A stretch of 64,000 bases of DNA from Candidatus Thiothrix anitrata (GCF_017901155.1 NZ_CP072800.1:709283-773282), one strand, 5' to 3'. Counted from the stretch's first letter, positions 33,377-43,077 are shown. Program-made: numbers and translations. The notes: generated by a model not told the origin, from the letters alone.

Positions 33377-36300
33377 ACTGAAACGCGCTCCCCGTCGTTC
33401 GCGTGCCCCTGATCCAGGAGATTTTGTAAAGTACTGAGCAGGATTTCATTTTGATAAGGCTTACCAAGAAAGCCGCTGGCTCCTAGTGACATGGCGTGTT
33501 CGCGATGGCGTTGCGCGGTACGTGAGCTGATCATCACCACCGGTAAGCGTTGCCATTGCGGGTCATTACGTAAGTGACCCAGCAATTCAAAACCGTCCAT
33601 GCGTGGCATTTCAATGTCCAGCAATACCACGTCAGGCAGGAATTCACCGATTTTTTCGAGTGCATCCATGCCGTCTTTCGCCGTGCTGACAGTAAACTCT
33701 TGGCTGTTCAGGAATTTTTCGGTAACGCGCCGCACCGTGATGGAATCGTCAACCACCAATACCCGCGCACTTCCGTCGGAGGCATCCAACACAGTAGCCG
33801 TAGTGCTTAAGGCAGGATGTCCCGCATTGACACGACGCGCCAATTCCGCCATATCCGGCACTAGGAACACGCCCCCATCCGGTGATAACGTTGCAGCAGA
33901 ATACAAACGGCAATCTTTGAACAATACGCCCAAAGGCTGCAACACGACTTCACGTCGTCCGTGGATGCCCCCGATGATCCAAGCAATGTTGTATTCTTGC
34001 AGTTTGTAAAACACCACTGGGAACATTTCTTCCGCCACCAGTACCGGTACAGTGGGCGCACCCAACGATTCAGCCAAGGTTTGCAGGGTGTAGCGTTCTT
34101 CCGCGAAAGCCACTTGTGCGACTTCGCTTTGTAAGGCTTTTTCAAGGTCTGCCCCGGAAATACGTGCCAAGCCCTGAATCCCGCTAATCGGTAGCGCAAA
34201 CGTTTGACCTTCCACCTCGGCTAATAACACCGGGTTGACGATCAAGGTGAAGGGCAGGCGCATAATGAATTCCACCCCTTGTTGCGGGCGTGACTCGATT
34301 TGCAGGCTACCGCCCAAAGCTTTGAGTTCCGAATTCACCACATCCATGCCGATACCACGCCCTGCGATTTGGCTGATGCTTTTTGCTGTGGTAAAACCAG
34401 GGCGCAAAATTAACCGATCCAACTCGTTATCCGGCAAGGTATCCTGCGGCTTGATTAAACCCAGTTCCAACCCGCGTTGGCGTAATTGTTTACGATCTAA
34501 ACCACGCCCATCGTCACGGAAACGAATAATGATTTCCGCATCATCACGGCTGACGCTCAGGGTAATGCGCCCGTTACGCGATTTGCCTTGTTGTTCGCGC
34601 TCTTCGGGTGTTTCAATCCCGTGCGAAACGGCGTTACGGATCAGGTGTTCCAACGGTGCGGTCATGTTTTGCAACAGGTTACGGTCGAGTTCGCATTCTT
34701 CACCTTCGACTTCCAGCACCGCTTGCTTACCTAGCTCACCCGCAGTTTGACGGGTCAAACGCCGTAAACGCGGAACCAGCATAGTGAGCGCGACCAAGCG
34801 GGTATCGAGTAAATCTTGCTGAATGTGGCGCGTGGTGCGCATGTCTTCCTGCAAAAGTTGCTCACCCTTGCGCACTTGGGTGGAAAGATCAGCTTCGATA
34901 TTGACTAAATCGTTCAAACTTTCGGCTAATGAGCGTGAAATGCGCTGAATTTCCGCGTATTGATCCATTTCCAGCGCGTCAAACTCCGCACCGCTGCTGT
35001 GAGCAATCGTGCCACTGCGCTGGCTGCGCCCATCGTGAATTTGCGCTTCACTTTCCAGTTCCAAGGTACGTACTTGTTGACGTAAACGTGCCACAGTACG
35101 CCCTAATTCTTCGACATCCACGCCCATGCTGTTGAAATGCTCAGTCATGCGCACTTGCTGGACGTTTAAACCGACAATACGTTCAATGATGTTATCCACA
35201 AACAATGCAGGCAGGCGGATGGTTTCGTGGTTATTGCTGGTGGTGGCTACTTCGTGGGTGGTTGCCTGTGGCTGTTCGGTCGGGTTGGCATTACGCAGCA
35301 CCTGAATGTCTGGCAGGCTATCCGCTTGTTCTGCAAGCACTTGTTCCAGCAAACTGGCAAATTCGAGCGTATCATTACGGGCTGTGAGCCAAGGCGTAGT
35401 TAATACTGGTGGCGGCAACGTGTCGTTATCTGCCGGAGCGATTATTTCAGTAGGCGTTGCCGGAGTAATGATGTCGTGCTCAGTCGGTGCAGGTTTGTTA
35501 CGCGCTTGTTCGGCAACACTGTGTAACTGGTCAATCGCTTGCTGCAAGTTGTCAAGGCTGGCAACATCCGCACCGCTAGCAGGTAAGTGCGCCAATAACG
35601 TTTCAGCATCGTGGCTAATATCAGCAAGATGAGTGAGCTGCGCCATACGTGCGCCACCTTTGAGCGTATGGAACTCGCGTTCCAGTTCGCGCAAGGTATC
35701 TTGGTCGGCAGGGTGTTGCTGCAAATATTGCAGGTGTTGATCCAATGCCCGAATCTGTTCCGGGAACTCTTCCCAGAAAAATTGCCAGATTAGTTGGGTA
35801 TCGGCCTCTTGCTCGGCTTGATCAGGTATCTCATCAACAACTTCAGTGATTTCAATAGCATCAAGGATTTCACTAATTTCCGGTTCACTAGCCGAATCCA
35901 CAATATTGTCAAGATGTTGCGCCAGTGTTAAATCTGCCACTGCCGAACTGGGTTTGCCCGCCATAATCGCTTCGGCTTCCACAATCGCTGCGATAACATC
36001 TGCATCTTTGGTTTGCGCATTTTGGAAAAATACCGGACGTGCCTGCAATGCCTGAATCGCGGCTAACAATTGCGCAGACATGCGGTCATCTGCGGCAAGT
36101 TGCCCACCCAATACGTTATTAAGCAAACTCTCATATGCCCAAGCGAAATCGCCCAACGCAAACGCGCCAGCCATGCGCCCACTGCCCTTGAGGGTATGGA
36201 AGCCCCGCCGAATTTCACCCAATAAACCACGGTCGTTACGCGCTTGATCCCACTGCGGGTAAAGCTCAGCTAACGAAGCAATGATCTCACTCACCTCTTC

Positions 36301-36450
36301 CGTGAAAATCTCATAAATATCCTCCCCCAATACCTCACGCAGACTGGAAGACGGGGGAGAATCCAATGTTTCTTGAGTAAGCGTGATGCTGGGTTCCACC
36401 ACCAATGGGGGGTCGGGCAACGGCGTAGGCAATGGCTCCGCCGGAAGCAC
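33373..36450 (-). CDS. chpA: ChpA-type chemosensory histidine kinase, C-terminal part after a frameshift
   Basis: This 1025-codon frame carries two Hpt domains (HTLKGSGRMAGAF about residue 88, HTLKGGARMAQL about 262), the CheA dimer/HATPase core (HLIRNAVSHGIETPEEREQQ about 615, RDDGRGLDRK, GRGIGMDVV), a CheW domain and a C-terminal receiver (LLDIEMPRMDG, phospho-Asp). The GTG at 36450 is only where the track can begin. The same frame runs back without a stop to an A10 tract at 36537-36546, where it joins the N-terminal part by a -1 shift, giving one protein of about 1636 residues. It controls twitching motility and cAMP-linked behaviour through type IV pili. Confidence 0.88.
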   Translation of the reverse strand: MLPAEPLPTPLPDPPLVVEPSITLTQETLDSPPSSSLREVLGEDIYEIFTEEVSEIIASLAELYPQWDQARNDRGLLGEIRRGFHTLKGSGRMAGAFALGDFAWAYESLLNNVLGGQLAADDRMSAQLLAAIQALQARPVFFQNAQTKDADVIAAIVEAEAIMAGKPSSAVADLTLAQHLDNIVDSASEPEISEILDAIEITEVVDEIPDQAEQEADTQLIWQFFWEEFPEQIRALDQHLQYLQQHPADQDTLRELEREFHTLKGGARMAQLTHLADISHDAETLLAHLPASGADVASLDNLQQAIDQLHSVAEQARNKPAPTEHDIITPATPTEIIAPADNDTLPPPVLTTPWLTARNDTLEFASLLEQVLAEQADSLPDIQVLRNANPTEQPQATTHEVATTSNNHETIRLPALFVDNIIERIVGLNVQQVRMTEHFNSMGVDVEELGRTVARLRQQVRTLELESEAQIHDGRSQRSGTIAHSSGAEFDALEMDQYAEIQRISRSLAESLNDLVNIEADLSTQVRKGEQLLQEDMRTTRHIQQDLLDTRLVALTMLVPRLRRLTRQTAGELGKQAVLEVEGEECELDRNLLQNMTAPLEHLIRNAVSHGIETPEEREQQGKSRNGRITLSVSRDDAEIIIRFRDDGRGLDRKQLRQRGLELGLIKPQDTLPDNELDRLILRPGFTTAKSISQIAGRGIGMDVVNSELKALGGSLQIESRPQQGVEFIMRLPFTLIVNPVLLAEVEGQTFALPISGIQGLARISGADLEKALQSEVAQVAFAEERYTLQTLAESLGAPTVPVLVAEEMFPVVFYKLQEYNIAWIIGGIHGRREVVLQPLGVLFKDCRLYSAATLSPDGGVFLVPDMAELARRVNAGHPALSTTATVLDASDGSARVLVVDDSITVRRVTEKFLNSQEFTVSTAKDGMDALEKIGEFLPDVVLLDIEMPRMDGFELLGHLRNDPQWQRLPVVMISSRTAQRHREHAMSLGASGFLGKPYQNEILLSTLQNLLDQGHANDGERVSV

Positions 36451-36479
36451 GGGTGGCGTTACCTGAACCGTTGCCGGTG

Positions 36480-38282
36480 TTAGCTCCTGGGTTGACGCAA
36501 GCGTTGGTAAAGCGTCGGTGTAACGTGATGCTTCGCTTTTTTTTTTGCCTCGACTTTTTGTGTCAGAGCATCCAAATCAAGGTTGTCCAGCAAGCTGACT
36601 TGGCTGTAGTGATCCAATTCAACCAGCTTCTCATAGCCCGTTGGTAGCAAACTGAGGTAATCCTCGTCTTGCAAACGTGCCGACAAGGTGGCTTCTGTTA
36701 AGGTCAAAACGTCGGCGAACGTTGCTAACTCTTCGGGTGACGGCTGGCGTTGGCGGGCGAGTAAATCCTCTCGCAGGTAGCGCAATGAAGTATCTACCAG
36801 TGGCAACAGTTCTTGTGCTTCCATCACATTGAGTGCACCGCTGATACTTTCCAGCGAGGTGATAACTTCCTCAAGGTAATAAAACGCCCAACCTTCCTTG
36901 TAGAAAGCAATGATGCGTGTCTGCGCCTTATTGAGTTCAGTTTGTGCCGTTTGCATGAGACTGCGTGCACTGCCGGGGTCTTGGCCTTCGTGTTCGGAAT
37001 TGAATACCACGTCGGTAGTATCGAAACCGCTATGTGCATACTCTTCCAATACCTTTTCTAAACGCACGTAATGGGTACTGATATGCAGCAAATCGTCCAG
37101 TGTTTGCTCTTCCTCGCGTTCTTTCTTGCCTATCAATGCAGCACCTAGCAAGCGCGTTAATTCCGCAGCTCGCCCAAGGCCAATCATGCTTAATGTGCCA
37201 GCGAGGTGATTGGTTTTATTGGCAAGTTTATCCAGCAACTCCGGCTGACGCACTTCGTCCTGCATTCCTTCCAAAATAGCTTGTAAGCCTTTGAGTTCCT
37301 CAATCACGGAACGCGCCACTGCGTGCCACAAATCACGCCCTGGTGTAGCGTAATGTTGACGTAACTGCTCCAGCGTTTCGCCTTGTGGTAAATACAAATC
37401 CAAGTGGTAGGCCGCTTTTACCTGATCGGTTTGTGTACTGCCCGACTCGGCAAGCCCAATGTAATACAGTAAGTTTTTGAGCAACTCATCCGGCAAACTG
37501 CGCTCAAAACTGGCTTCACCGATTTCACCAAAACGACGAATTTCGCGTTCAATTCGCCCCATTAACATTTTGATTGCAACACTATGCTCTAAACGCCCCT
37601 GCTCAAGTGCTTCACTCAGTGCGCTGGTAATCCACCACAAGGCACGTAAACGTTGCGTTTCACTCAACACCAATAAATTGTTGGAAACCTTAGCCGTTGC
37701 TTGCAACATGCGGGGTGCGTATTCGCCTTTGAACCACCCCAACAACGCTTTCTGGAAATAAAAGCGCAGTTTGGTCGTCACTTGTTGCAACCGGTCAGGG
37801 GTCAGGCTGATGAATTCATCCGTGCCGATTTGCTGGTTGTTAGCGTGTCCCGCTTCCGGTAAAAACACCAAATGCTCGGACAATAACCCAGCATCACGCG
37901 CTGCCCGCAAGTTATTCAGGGTCGGTAACACCACGACAGGCAAATCGGCATAACCGTCCTGTAAATGCTTCAGGTATTCGGATAATTGCAGCAAGCCTTC
38001 CGCAGCAGCTTCCTGCGCGGCACTGACATTACTGACCTTGTGTTGAATGAGCGCGTCAAATAATGCCACCAGCTCTTTGGCTAGCATATTCGCACCGTCT
38101 GCACCCAATATATCCAATGCCCCCCAAATTTGGCGACAAGCCTCACGGCATGAACTGAGTTCCCCACCATCAGTGGACTGGGTGTATTGGGCAAACAATT
38201 CGCGTGCCTGCCCAATCGCCGGTTCCAGCTCACCAATGATCCAGCCAAGACGGCTTGCTAAACTTGATTTATCCGAAATCAT
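36480..38282 (-). CDS. chpA: ChpA-type chemosensory kinase, N-terminal part before a frameshift
   Basis: These 600 codons encode the helical N-terminal region of ChpA. It has a partial Hpt-like helix bundle (LAGTLSMIGLGRAAEL about residue 365) but not a standard HTLKGS motif, as in the long FimL-like N-terminus of PilL/ChpA. The frame reads through ten A (GCA AAA AAA AAA GCG) and stops 18 codons later. The alternative -1 frame from the same tract stays open into the rest of ChpA. The last 18 residues (from AKHHV) are therefore probably not part of the working protein unless the stop is used deliberately. It starts 14 bases after pilJ. Confidence 0.85.
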   Translation of the reverse strand: MISDKSSLASRLGWIIGELEPAIGQARELFAQYTQSTDGGELSSCREACRQIWGALDILGADGANMLAKELVALFDALIQHKVSNVSAAQEAAAEGLLQLSEYLKHLQDGYADLPVVVLPTLNNLRAARDAGLLSEHLVFLPEAGHANNQQIGTDEFISLTPDRLQQVTTKLRFYFQKALLGWFKGEYAPRMLQATAKVSNNLLVLSETQRLRALWWITSALSEALEQGRLEHSVAIKMLMGRIEREIRRFGEIGEASFERSLPDELLKNLLYYIGLAESGSTQTDQVKAAYHLDLYLPQGETLEQLRQHYATPGRDLWHAVARSVIEELKGLQAILEGMQDEVRQPELLDKLANKTNHLAGTLSMIGLGRAAELTRLLGAALIGKKEREEEQTLDDLLHISTHYVRLEKVLEEYAHSGFDTTDVVFNSEHEGQDPGSARSLMQTAQTELNKAQTRIIAFYKEGWAFYYLEEVITSLESISGALNVMEAQELLPLVDTSLRYLREDLLARQRQPSPEELATFADVLTLTEATLSARLQDEDYLSLLPTGYEKLVELDHYSQVSLLDNLDLDALTQKVEAKKKAKHHVTPTLYQRLRQPRS

Positions 38283-38295
38283 ATGTCACCTGTCG

Positions 38296-39423
38296 TTATC
38301 TTTTTTCTTCTGCCAGATTGAAGCCCGAAATGGCAGCACGTAAGTCCATCGCGGTTGCATTCAGGTTCGCCACAAGGCTGCGGGTTTCCTGACTGTATTG
38401 CGCGGTTTGTAACGTGGTTTCCTGAATGGCCTGCATGGTAGAGCTGACTTGCCCCGCCATGTCGGTCTGTTTACCGGCTGCTTCGGAAATGTTCCCGATT
38501 AACCGTACCAGTCCGATGGTCACGTTTTCTACTTCGTCGAGCGCGTCCCCTGCGGCTCCGGCATTGCGTGCCCCATCCACCACTTTCGCGGTGGTTTCTT
38601 CCATCGAAGCCATGACTTCGTGCGTATCTGCTTGCATGGTGCGAATCAGTACATCAATTTTGCGTGAAGCCCCAGCAGCCTGTTGCGCTAACTGCTGCAT
38701 TTCATCCGCCAACCGCCGGAATCCGCCGCTATTGCCAGTAGATGTCCCCGTGGTGGTTTGAATTGAGGCATTTAACGCCAGAATATTGGTTTGTTCGGCA
38801 ATCTCATTCATCAAGCGCACAATGTCGCCGACTTCCTGTGAGCTTTCCCCTAAACGTTTCAAGCGTTTGGATGTCGCCTGAATTTGTTCGCGGATAGCCA
38901 CAATGTCTTCAATTGTCGCACGTACCGTTTTTGCCCCCGCTTGGGAAATTTCCTGCGATTTGCGTGCCACATCTGCTGAGCTGGAAGCATTGCGCGACAC
39001 CTTTTGAATGGATTGCGTCATAGTGGCAATCGCCGTACTCGCAACAGCAATATCACGTGCCTGCCGCGTACTAGACTCGGCTAATTGGTTAATGCGCCCG
39101 TCCGCATCTTGCGCAAAGCGGGTTAAGCGATGCGAAGTAGCATCCATCCGTACCACCAAGTTACGTAAAGCATCCACCGCGTAATTGACCGCATCTGCAA
39201 TAGCACCGGTTACGTCTTCCGACACCGTAGCACGCATGGTCAAATCACCATCAGCTAACGAACCCATTTCGTCCAGCAGGCGCATAATCGCTTTTTGTTG
39301 TTGTTGGCTGCCGCCTTTTGCCTGTAAGCGGGTTTCGCGTTGTAATCGTGCCAATAAAATAGCCAATATCAACACCAGAACTAACAAGCCACCACTCAGT
39401 AATTGCCAGGTTAATAACGTCAT
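38296..39423 (-). CDS. pilJ: Methyl-accepting chemotaxis protein, short PilJ-like receptor
   Basis: This 375-residue protein has a single N-terminal membrane helix (about residues 6-25), a HAMP-like region (ADGDLTMRATV about 57) and a cytoplasmic signalling domain with the hairpin tip EIAEQTNILALNASIQT (about 210). Canonical PilJ is about 680 residues with two helices and a periplasmic sensor pair. Here the sensor is gone, so the receptor is either regulated from inside or fed by a partner. Overlap with pilI (four bases) and position before chpA confirm operon membership. Confidence 0.85.
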   Translation of the reverse strand: MTLLTWQLLSGGLLVLVLILAILLARLQRETRLQAKGGSQQQQKAIMRLLDEMGSLADGDLTMRATVSEDVTGAIADAVNYAVDALRNLVVRMDATSHRLTRFAQDADGRINQLAESSTRQARDIAVASTAIATMTQSIQKVSRNASSSADVARKSQEISQAGAKTVRATIEDIVAIREQIQATSKRLKRLGESSQEVGDIVRLMNEIAEQTNILALNASIQTTTGTSTGNSGGFRRLADEMQQLAQQAAGASRKIDVLIRTMQADTHEVMASMEETTAKVVDGARNAGAAGDALDEVENVTIGLVRLIGNISEAAGKQTDMAGQVSSTMQAIQETTLQTAQYSQETRSLVANLNATAMDLRAAISGFNLAEEKR

Positions 39424-39953
39424 GTGCGTACCTCCCCGGTTTCCAACGTGCTAATCAGTTTTTGTGCATCGAGTACCGCGACTGTTTCGCCTTCCAGTGC
39501 CAGCCATTGGCGCACGTATTGCAGCCAAGTGCCATCAAAATGTGCTGGCATCGGGGCTTCTTGCGTGTCTGACCAAATATGACGTACCCCATCAAAAGCC
39601 GTCACTTGCAGCCCGAACCATTCTTGTTTACCGCGCATTACAAATACCCGTGCGGAAGCCCCCGGTGCTTTGCGTTCACCGCGCAGCAGGTTTGCCATAT
39701 CCACCAATGTCAGTAATTGCGCCCGAAAATATGCCACACCCAAGACCCATGCCGGTACGTTTCGGGCTAAAGAGACTGAACTGGGTTGCATGACCTCTTC
39801 TACCTGTTCACAGGGGATCAGACAAACCAGCGTGCCTACCTGAACTTTAAATCCAGACCATTCCTGCAATTCCATCTCATGGCTTTGTTGAGTCAGGCGT
39901 TTCTTCTCGCGCAACAATGCTAACCCCGCAAGCAATTCATACGGATTAGCCAT
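39420..39953 (-). CDS. pilI: CheW-like adaptor PilI
   Basis: This 177-residue protein is a CheW domain (VGTLVCLIPCEQVEEVMQ ... WVLGVAYFRAQLLTLVDM). It connects PilJ to ChpA. It overlaps pilH by eight bases and pilJ by four, the usual order pilG-pilH-pilI-pilJ. Confidence 0.88.
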   Translation of the reverse strand: MANPYELLAGLALLREKKRLTQQSHEMELQEWSGFKVQVGTLVCLIPCEQVEEVMQPSSVSLARNVPAWVLGVAYFRAQLLTLVDMANLLRGERKAPGASARVFVMRGKQEWFGLQVTAFDGVRHIWSDTQEAPMPAHFDGTWLQYVRQWLALEGETVAVLDAQKLISTLETGEVRT

Positions 39954-40332
39954 GTCGACCTTTCCTTAATACAAATTGCGCAATGGTATCGAGCAATAAA
40001 TTGGCAGAAACCGGTTTCACTAGGTAAGCCTTCGCCCCCTGACGCATTGCCCACAAACGGTCGGTATCAGCCGATTTTGAACTGCATACAATGATTGGAA
40101 TATGCGCAGTTTCGGCGGCACGGGTCAGTTCACGGGTTGCCTGAAAACCATTAACCAAGGGCATTACCACGTCCATCAAAATCACGTCGGGCTGACGTGC
40201 TTTCGCGACTTGGATACCCTCCTGACCATTGCAGGCCACGCTAACGCTGTACCCGTGTTTTTCCAGCAATAAGGTAAACATGCGGGTTTCAGCTAACGAG
40301 TCATCAATGATCAGCACATGCGGTGCGCTCAT
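39946..40332 (-). CDS. pilH: Response regulator PilH (CheY-like)
   Basis: This 128-residue stand-alone receiver has acidic pair DD (LIIDDS), phospho-Asp in LMDVVMPLVNG (about residue 52), Ser in VCSSKSADT and Lys in LVKPVS. PilH is phosphorylated by ChpA and modulates pilus retraction. It lies six bases after pilG. Confidence 0.88.
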   Translation of the reverse strand: MSAPHVLIIDDSLAETRMFTLLLEKHGYSVSVACNGQEGIQVAKARQPDVILMDVVMPLVNGFQATRELTRAAETAHIPIIVCSSKSADTDRLWAMRQGAKAYLVKPVSANLLLDTIAQFVLRKGRHG

Positions 40333-40338
40333 ACACAG

Positions 40339-40785
40339 TTATCCTTCCGGCAAGGCGGCGGGAGCAGCGGTGTTGAGCTTGACATGCGTTTGGATAGCAG
40401 ACAGCAAATCCTGCTTGGTAAAGGGCTTGGTAAGGTATTTATCCGAACCTGCCAAGCGTCCGCGTGCCATGTCAAAAATGCTGTCCTTGCTGGAAAGCAT
40501 AATCACCGGAATATCACGATATTGGCGGTTTGCCTTGATCAGGGCACAGGTTTGATAACCATCCAAGCGCGGCATCATAATATCCACGAAAATGACATCC
40601 GGCTTGAACGAGGCAATTTTCGCGAGGGATTCAAAGCCATCGCTGGCAGTCACCACCCAGCAGCCCTGCTCACCGAGGAGCACTTCTGCGGTGCGCAGGA
40701 TGGTCTTACTGTCATCAACAACGACAACCTTAAGACCGCTTAAATCCAGTTCGGATATAGTAGTTTGAGAATCGGAGGTATTCAC
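40339..40785 (-). CDS. pilG: Response regulator PilG (CheY-like)
   Basis: This 148-residue receiver has VVVDDSKTILRTAE and phospho-Asp in FVDIMMPRLDG, followed by LSSKDSIFDMARG and TKPFTK, the typical PilG sequence. PilG promotes pilus extension and adenylate cyclase activity in Pseudomonas. It is the first gene of the minus-strand operon pilG-H-I-J-chpA-chpC; pilK and chpB (methylation enzymes) are absent. The 171 bases upstream hold the promoter, but I see no clear consensus. Confidence 0.88.
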   Translation of the reverse strand: MNTSDSQTTISELDLSGLKVVVVDDSKTILRTAEVLLGEQGCWVVTASDGFESLAKIASFKPDVIFVDIMMPRLDGYQTCALIKANRQYRDIPVIMLSSKDSIFDMARGRLAGSDKYLTKPFTKQDLLSAIQTHVKLNTAAPAALPEG

Positions 40786-40956
40786 ACGGATAGCTCATTG
40801 TTTTTTTAATTATTCAGACCCGCCAGTACACCAGGCAAGCCCGCGCTTACAAAAGGTATGGAAGCTACGACAGGAAGCCCCCTTGCATACATTTAGTTTT
40901 TTATTTCTGACAGTTTACTCAAATACCAGCAATCTCCAAAGCCTTTCAGATAAACG

Positions 40957-41820
40957 TTACGCTACAGCCTTGTAACCATCGCCAGCCACCAGCGTAATAT
41001 GGGTAATTTCCGGTGAACAATTGCGCCGCAACGGTACGCCGGTTGTCCCAATCCCGCGACTGGTGTAAACCCATGACTGGTTGACCCGATACAGCCCTTG
41101 CACGTATTTTCGGCCTAAATACGGGCGAATAAATGGCTTGCCCGGTGAAACCTGTACCTGTCCGCCATGAGTATGCCCGGATAACTGCAAGGAAATGCGA
41201 TTATCGTCAGCATACCAATCCATCATATCCGGTTCATGTGCCAGTAAAATCACTGGCTTGTCGCCGCGCAATTTATCCAGTGTGGTGGTAATGTCCGGTT
41301 GCCCCAACCAGCCATCATCAATCCCAGCGAGATGGAATACCCCGTTGCCGTGTTGCAAATCCAGCCCTGAGTTACGCATGACCGGAATGCCGTGCCGCTC
41401 AAAGGTTTCCTCAATCAGCACCGGGTCAGTTTTAATGTCATGATTGCCCATCACCGCAAAAATGCCGTGCCGCGCATTCAGTTTTGCCAATACGGGTACG
41501 AGATCAAGGATGTCTTGCGCGTCGTGCCACACGTAATCGCCGGTTAATACCACTAAGTCAGGTTTTAGTGCGTTGGTTTTTTCCACCGCACGTTCAATGT
41601 GTTCGACCTGAGTGTAAGGCCGCAAGTGCATATCGGTTAATTGCACAATGGTGAAACCTTCCAGTGCGGGTGGTAGGTTTTTCACCGGAATTTCTACAAA
41701 TTCCTCCACTAACCAGCGGATTTCATTACGCCGTTGCGCGTGCCGCTCGTCGTGGAAATAGCTCAGACGACCAATGCGGTTGAGTACCCGCTGTGGAGCC
41801 ATCGCTGCTGTTTTTAACAT
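40957..41820 (-). CDS. Calcineurin-like metallophosphoesterase (YkuE/YaeI type)
   Basis: This 287-residue protein has the full metal-ligand set: TDMHL (D-x-H), LTGDYV, MGNHD and a C-terminal SGHTHGGQ. This is the YkuE/YaeI branch, which hydrolyses phosphodiester bonds in lipid precursors or glycerophospholipids. There is a moderately hydrophobic N-terminus but no clear signal. It ends 136 bases from pilG and follows the flavin reductase gene, 15 bases apart, probably in one transcript. Confidence 0.85.
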   Translation of the reverse strand: MLKTAAMAPQRVLNRIGRLSYFHDERHAQRRNEIRWLVEEFVEIPVKNLPPALEGFTIVQLTDMHLRPYTQVEHIERAVEKTNALKPDLVVLTGDYVWHDAQDILDLVPVLAKLNARHGIFAVMGNHDIKTDPVLIEETFERHGIPVMRNSGLDLQHGNGVFHLAGIDDGWLGQPDITTTLDKLRGDKPVILLAHEPDMMDWYADDNRISLQLSGHTHGGQVQVSPGKPFIRPYLGRKYVQGLYRVNQSWVYTSRGIGTTGVPLRRNCSPEITHITLVAGDGYKAVA

Positions 41821-41835
41821 GGCATAAAGCCTCTT

Positions 41836-42450
41836 TTACATACCGAAGCGGAATACGTCCGAGTGGGTAATGCCGGATTCACGCACGCCCTTAAGTACAC
41901 TGGCATAAGCACTGAGAATACCACCTGCATAAACAATGCGCTCACGGAAATAGCTATCGGTTTCCGGGTTATTTTTGGATGCATCCGCATTGAGTACTGA
42001 TTCAACGTTACGGATGATCAAATGTTCAGGCAGGTAGCAAATCCGGTTATTTTTGTAACTGCTCATACGCAATTCAGCTACCGGATACGCACCTCCGTCC
42101 GACGAGGAAATACTGACAATGAGGGCTGGCTTATGCGCCAACTCGCCCGCGCCCCACAATAAAAAGAAATTTTTCAGCCCCGCCGGGACTTGCCCGTGCC
42201 ATTCCGGTGATAAAATCACAAAACCGTCACTGGCTGCCAATTTTTCCGACAAAGGGTTAAGTAAGGCTTGCCATGCAGCATCGCCGTTCCAAATGCCTTC
42301 ATCCCATAGGGGCAGGGGATTACCTGCTAAACTGAAAACCTCAGTGGCAGTGGCTTGCCCGTTATCCAGTAAAGATTGCGCCATGTAGTGCGCGACTTTT
42401 TCACTTTGGGAGTTCATGCGGTGGCTGCCGCTGATTAACATAATTTTCAT
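41836..42450 (-). CDS. NAD(P)H-dependent FMN reductase family flavoprotein
   Basis: The ATG at 42450, preceded by AAGGAAACC, gives 204 residues that begin with MKIMLISGSHRMNSQSEKVA, the FMN phosphate-binding start of this family. LSPEWHGQVPAGLKNFFLL (about 95-113) is the second flavin-binding segment. It probably reduces flavin, quinones or azo compounds in the cytosol. An extended in-frame start upstream would run through the DsrE terminator and is rejected. Confidence 0.85.
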   Translation of the reverse strand: MKIMLISGSHRMNSQSEKVAHYMAQSLLDNGQATATEVFSLAGNPLPLWDEGIWNGDAAWQALLNPLSEKLAASDGFVILSPEWHGQVPAGLKNFFLLWGAGELAHKPALIVSISSSDGGAYPVAELRMSSYKNNRICYLPEHLIIRNVESVLNADASKNNPETDSYFRERIVYAGGILSAYASVLKGVRESGITHSDVFRFGM

Positions 42451-42467
42451 GGTAGGTTTCCTTACAG

Positions 42468-42492
42468 CAAAAAGCCGGGTATACCCGGCTTT
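42468..42492 (-). terminator. Intrinsic terminator of the dsrE-like gene
   Basis: The palindrome AAAGCCGGGT/ACCCGGCTTT has T5 on the minus-strand side. It lies between the DsrE-like gene and the flavin reductase gene, so read-through may feed the latter. Confidence 0.8.
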
Positions 42493-42520
42493 CTGCTGTC
42501 TGTCCAATAACCTTGGAGGC

Positions 42521-42982
42521 TTAGATGAACAAGCAGATGTCGGATTCGCCCGCGAATTCAAAGAACATCGCCGCGCCTGCGTACTCAACGCCGTCGATGA
42601 ACTGAGTGTGATCCATTTCAAACAGGTCAACTGTCATTTGGCACGCAACGAATTTCACGTCAGCTTCCTGACACAAATCACGCAATTCGCCCAAATCAGC
42701 TACGCCTTTGTCTGCCATTTTCTTTTTCATCATGGCAGTCATCATGCCCTGCATTCCCGGCAATGCTTGCAGCAGGACTGGCATAGGCATAGGCATAGGC
42801 ATACCGGGGTTGCCCAGTGAAGTCACTTGCAGGTCAAGCTTCTTGTTCAGCAGTTGCAGACCATAGAATGTGAAGAAAATCTGTACTTCGTAACCTAACG
42901 CCGCCGCAGTTGACGCTAAGATAAACGGTGGGTAACCCCAGTCCAATGAACCTTTGGTTGCGATGATGGCCAGTTTTTTCAT
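42521..42982 (-). CDS. DsrE/F-like sulfur-carrier family protein
   Basis: The ATG at 42982 gives 153 residues beginning MKKLAIIATKGSLDWGYPPF, the DsrE2-type start. The fold is DsrE/F-like with a Cys in FVACQMTVDLF (about residue 110), the usual position of the sulfur-carrying Cys. An insertion reads GMPMPMPMPV and is followed by a Met/Lys-rich stretch that could be a hydrophobic loop. Such proteins pass sulfane sulfur between rhodanese, TusA and the Dsr/Hdr machinery. A rhodanese gene lies just upstream. Confidence 0.75.
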   Translation of the reverse strand: MKKLAIIATKGSLDWGYPPFILASTAAALGYEVQIFFTFYGLQLLNKKLDLQVTSLGNPGMPMPMPMPVLLQALPGMQGMMTAMMKKKMADKGVADLGELRDLCQEADVKFVACQMTVDLFEMDHTQFIDGVEYAGAAMFFEFAGESDICLFI

Positions 42983-43077
42983 GCTCAAAATCTCTCTCTC
43001 ACGTAAATGATAACTCGTGGGTCAAATCAGCCCACCCCTCCTCGTATAACGAAATCACTATAACAGAATTTTCTTAT

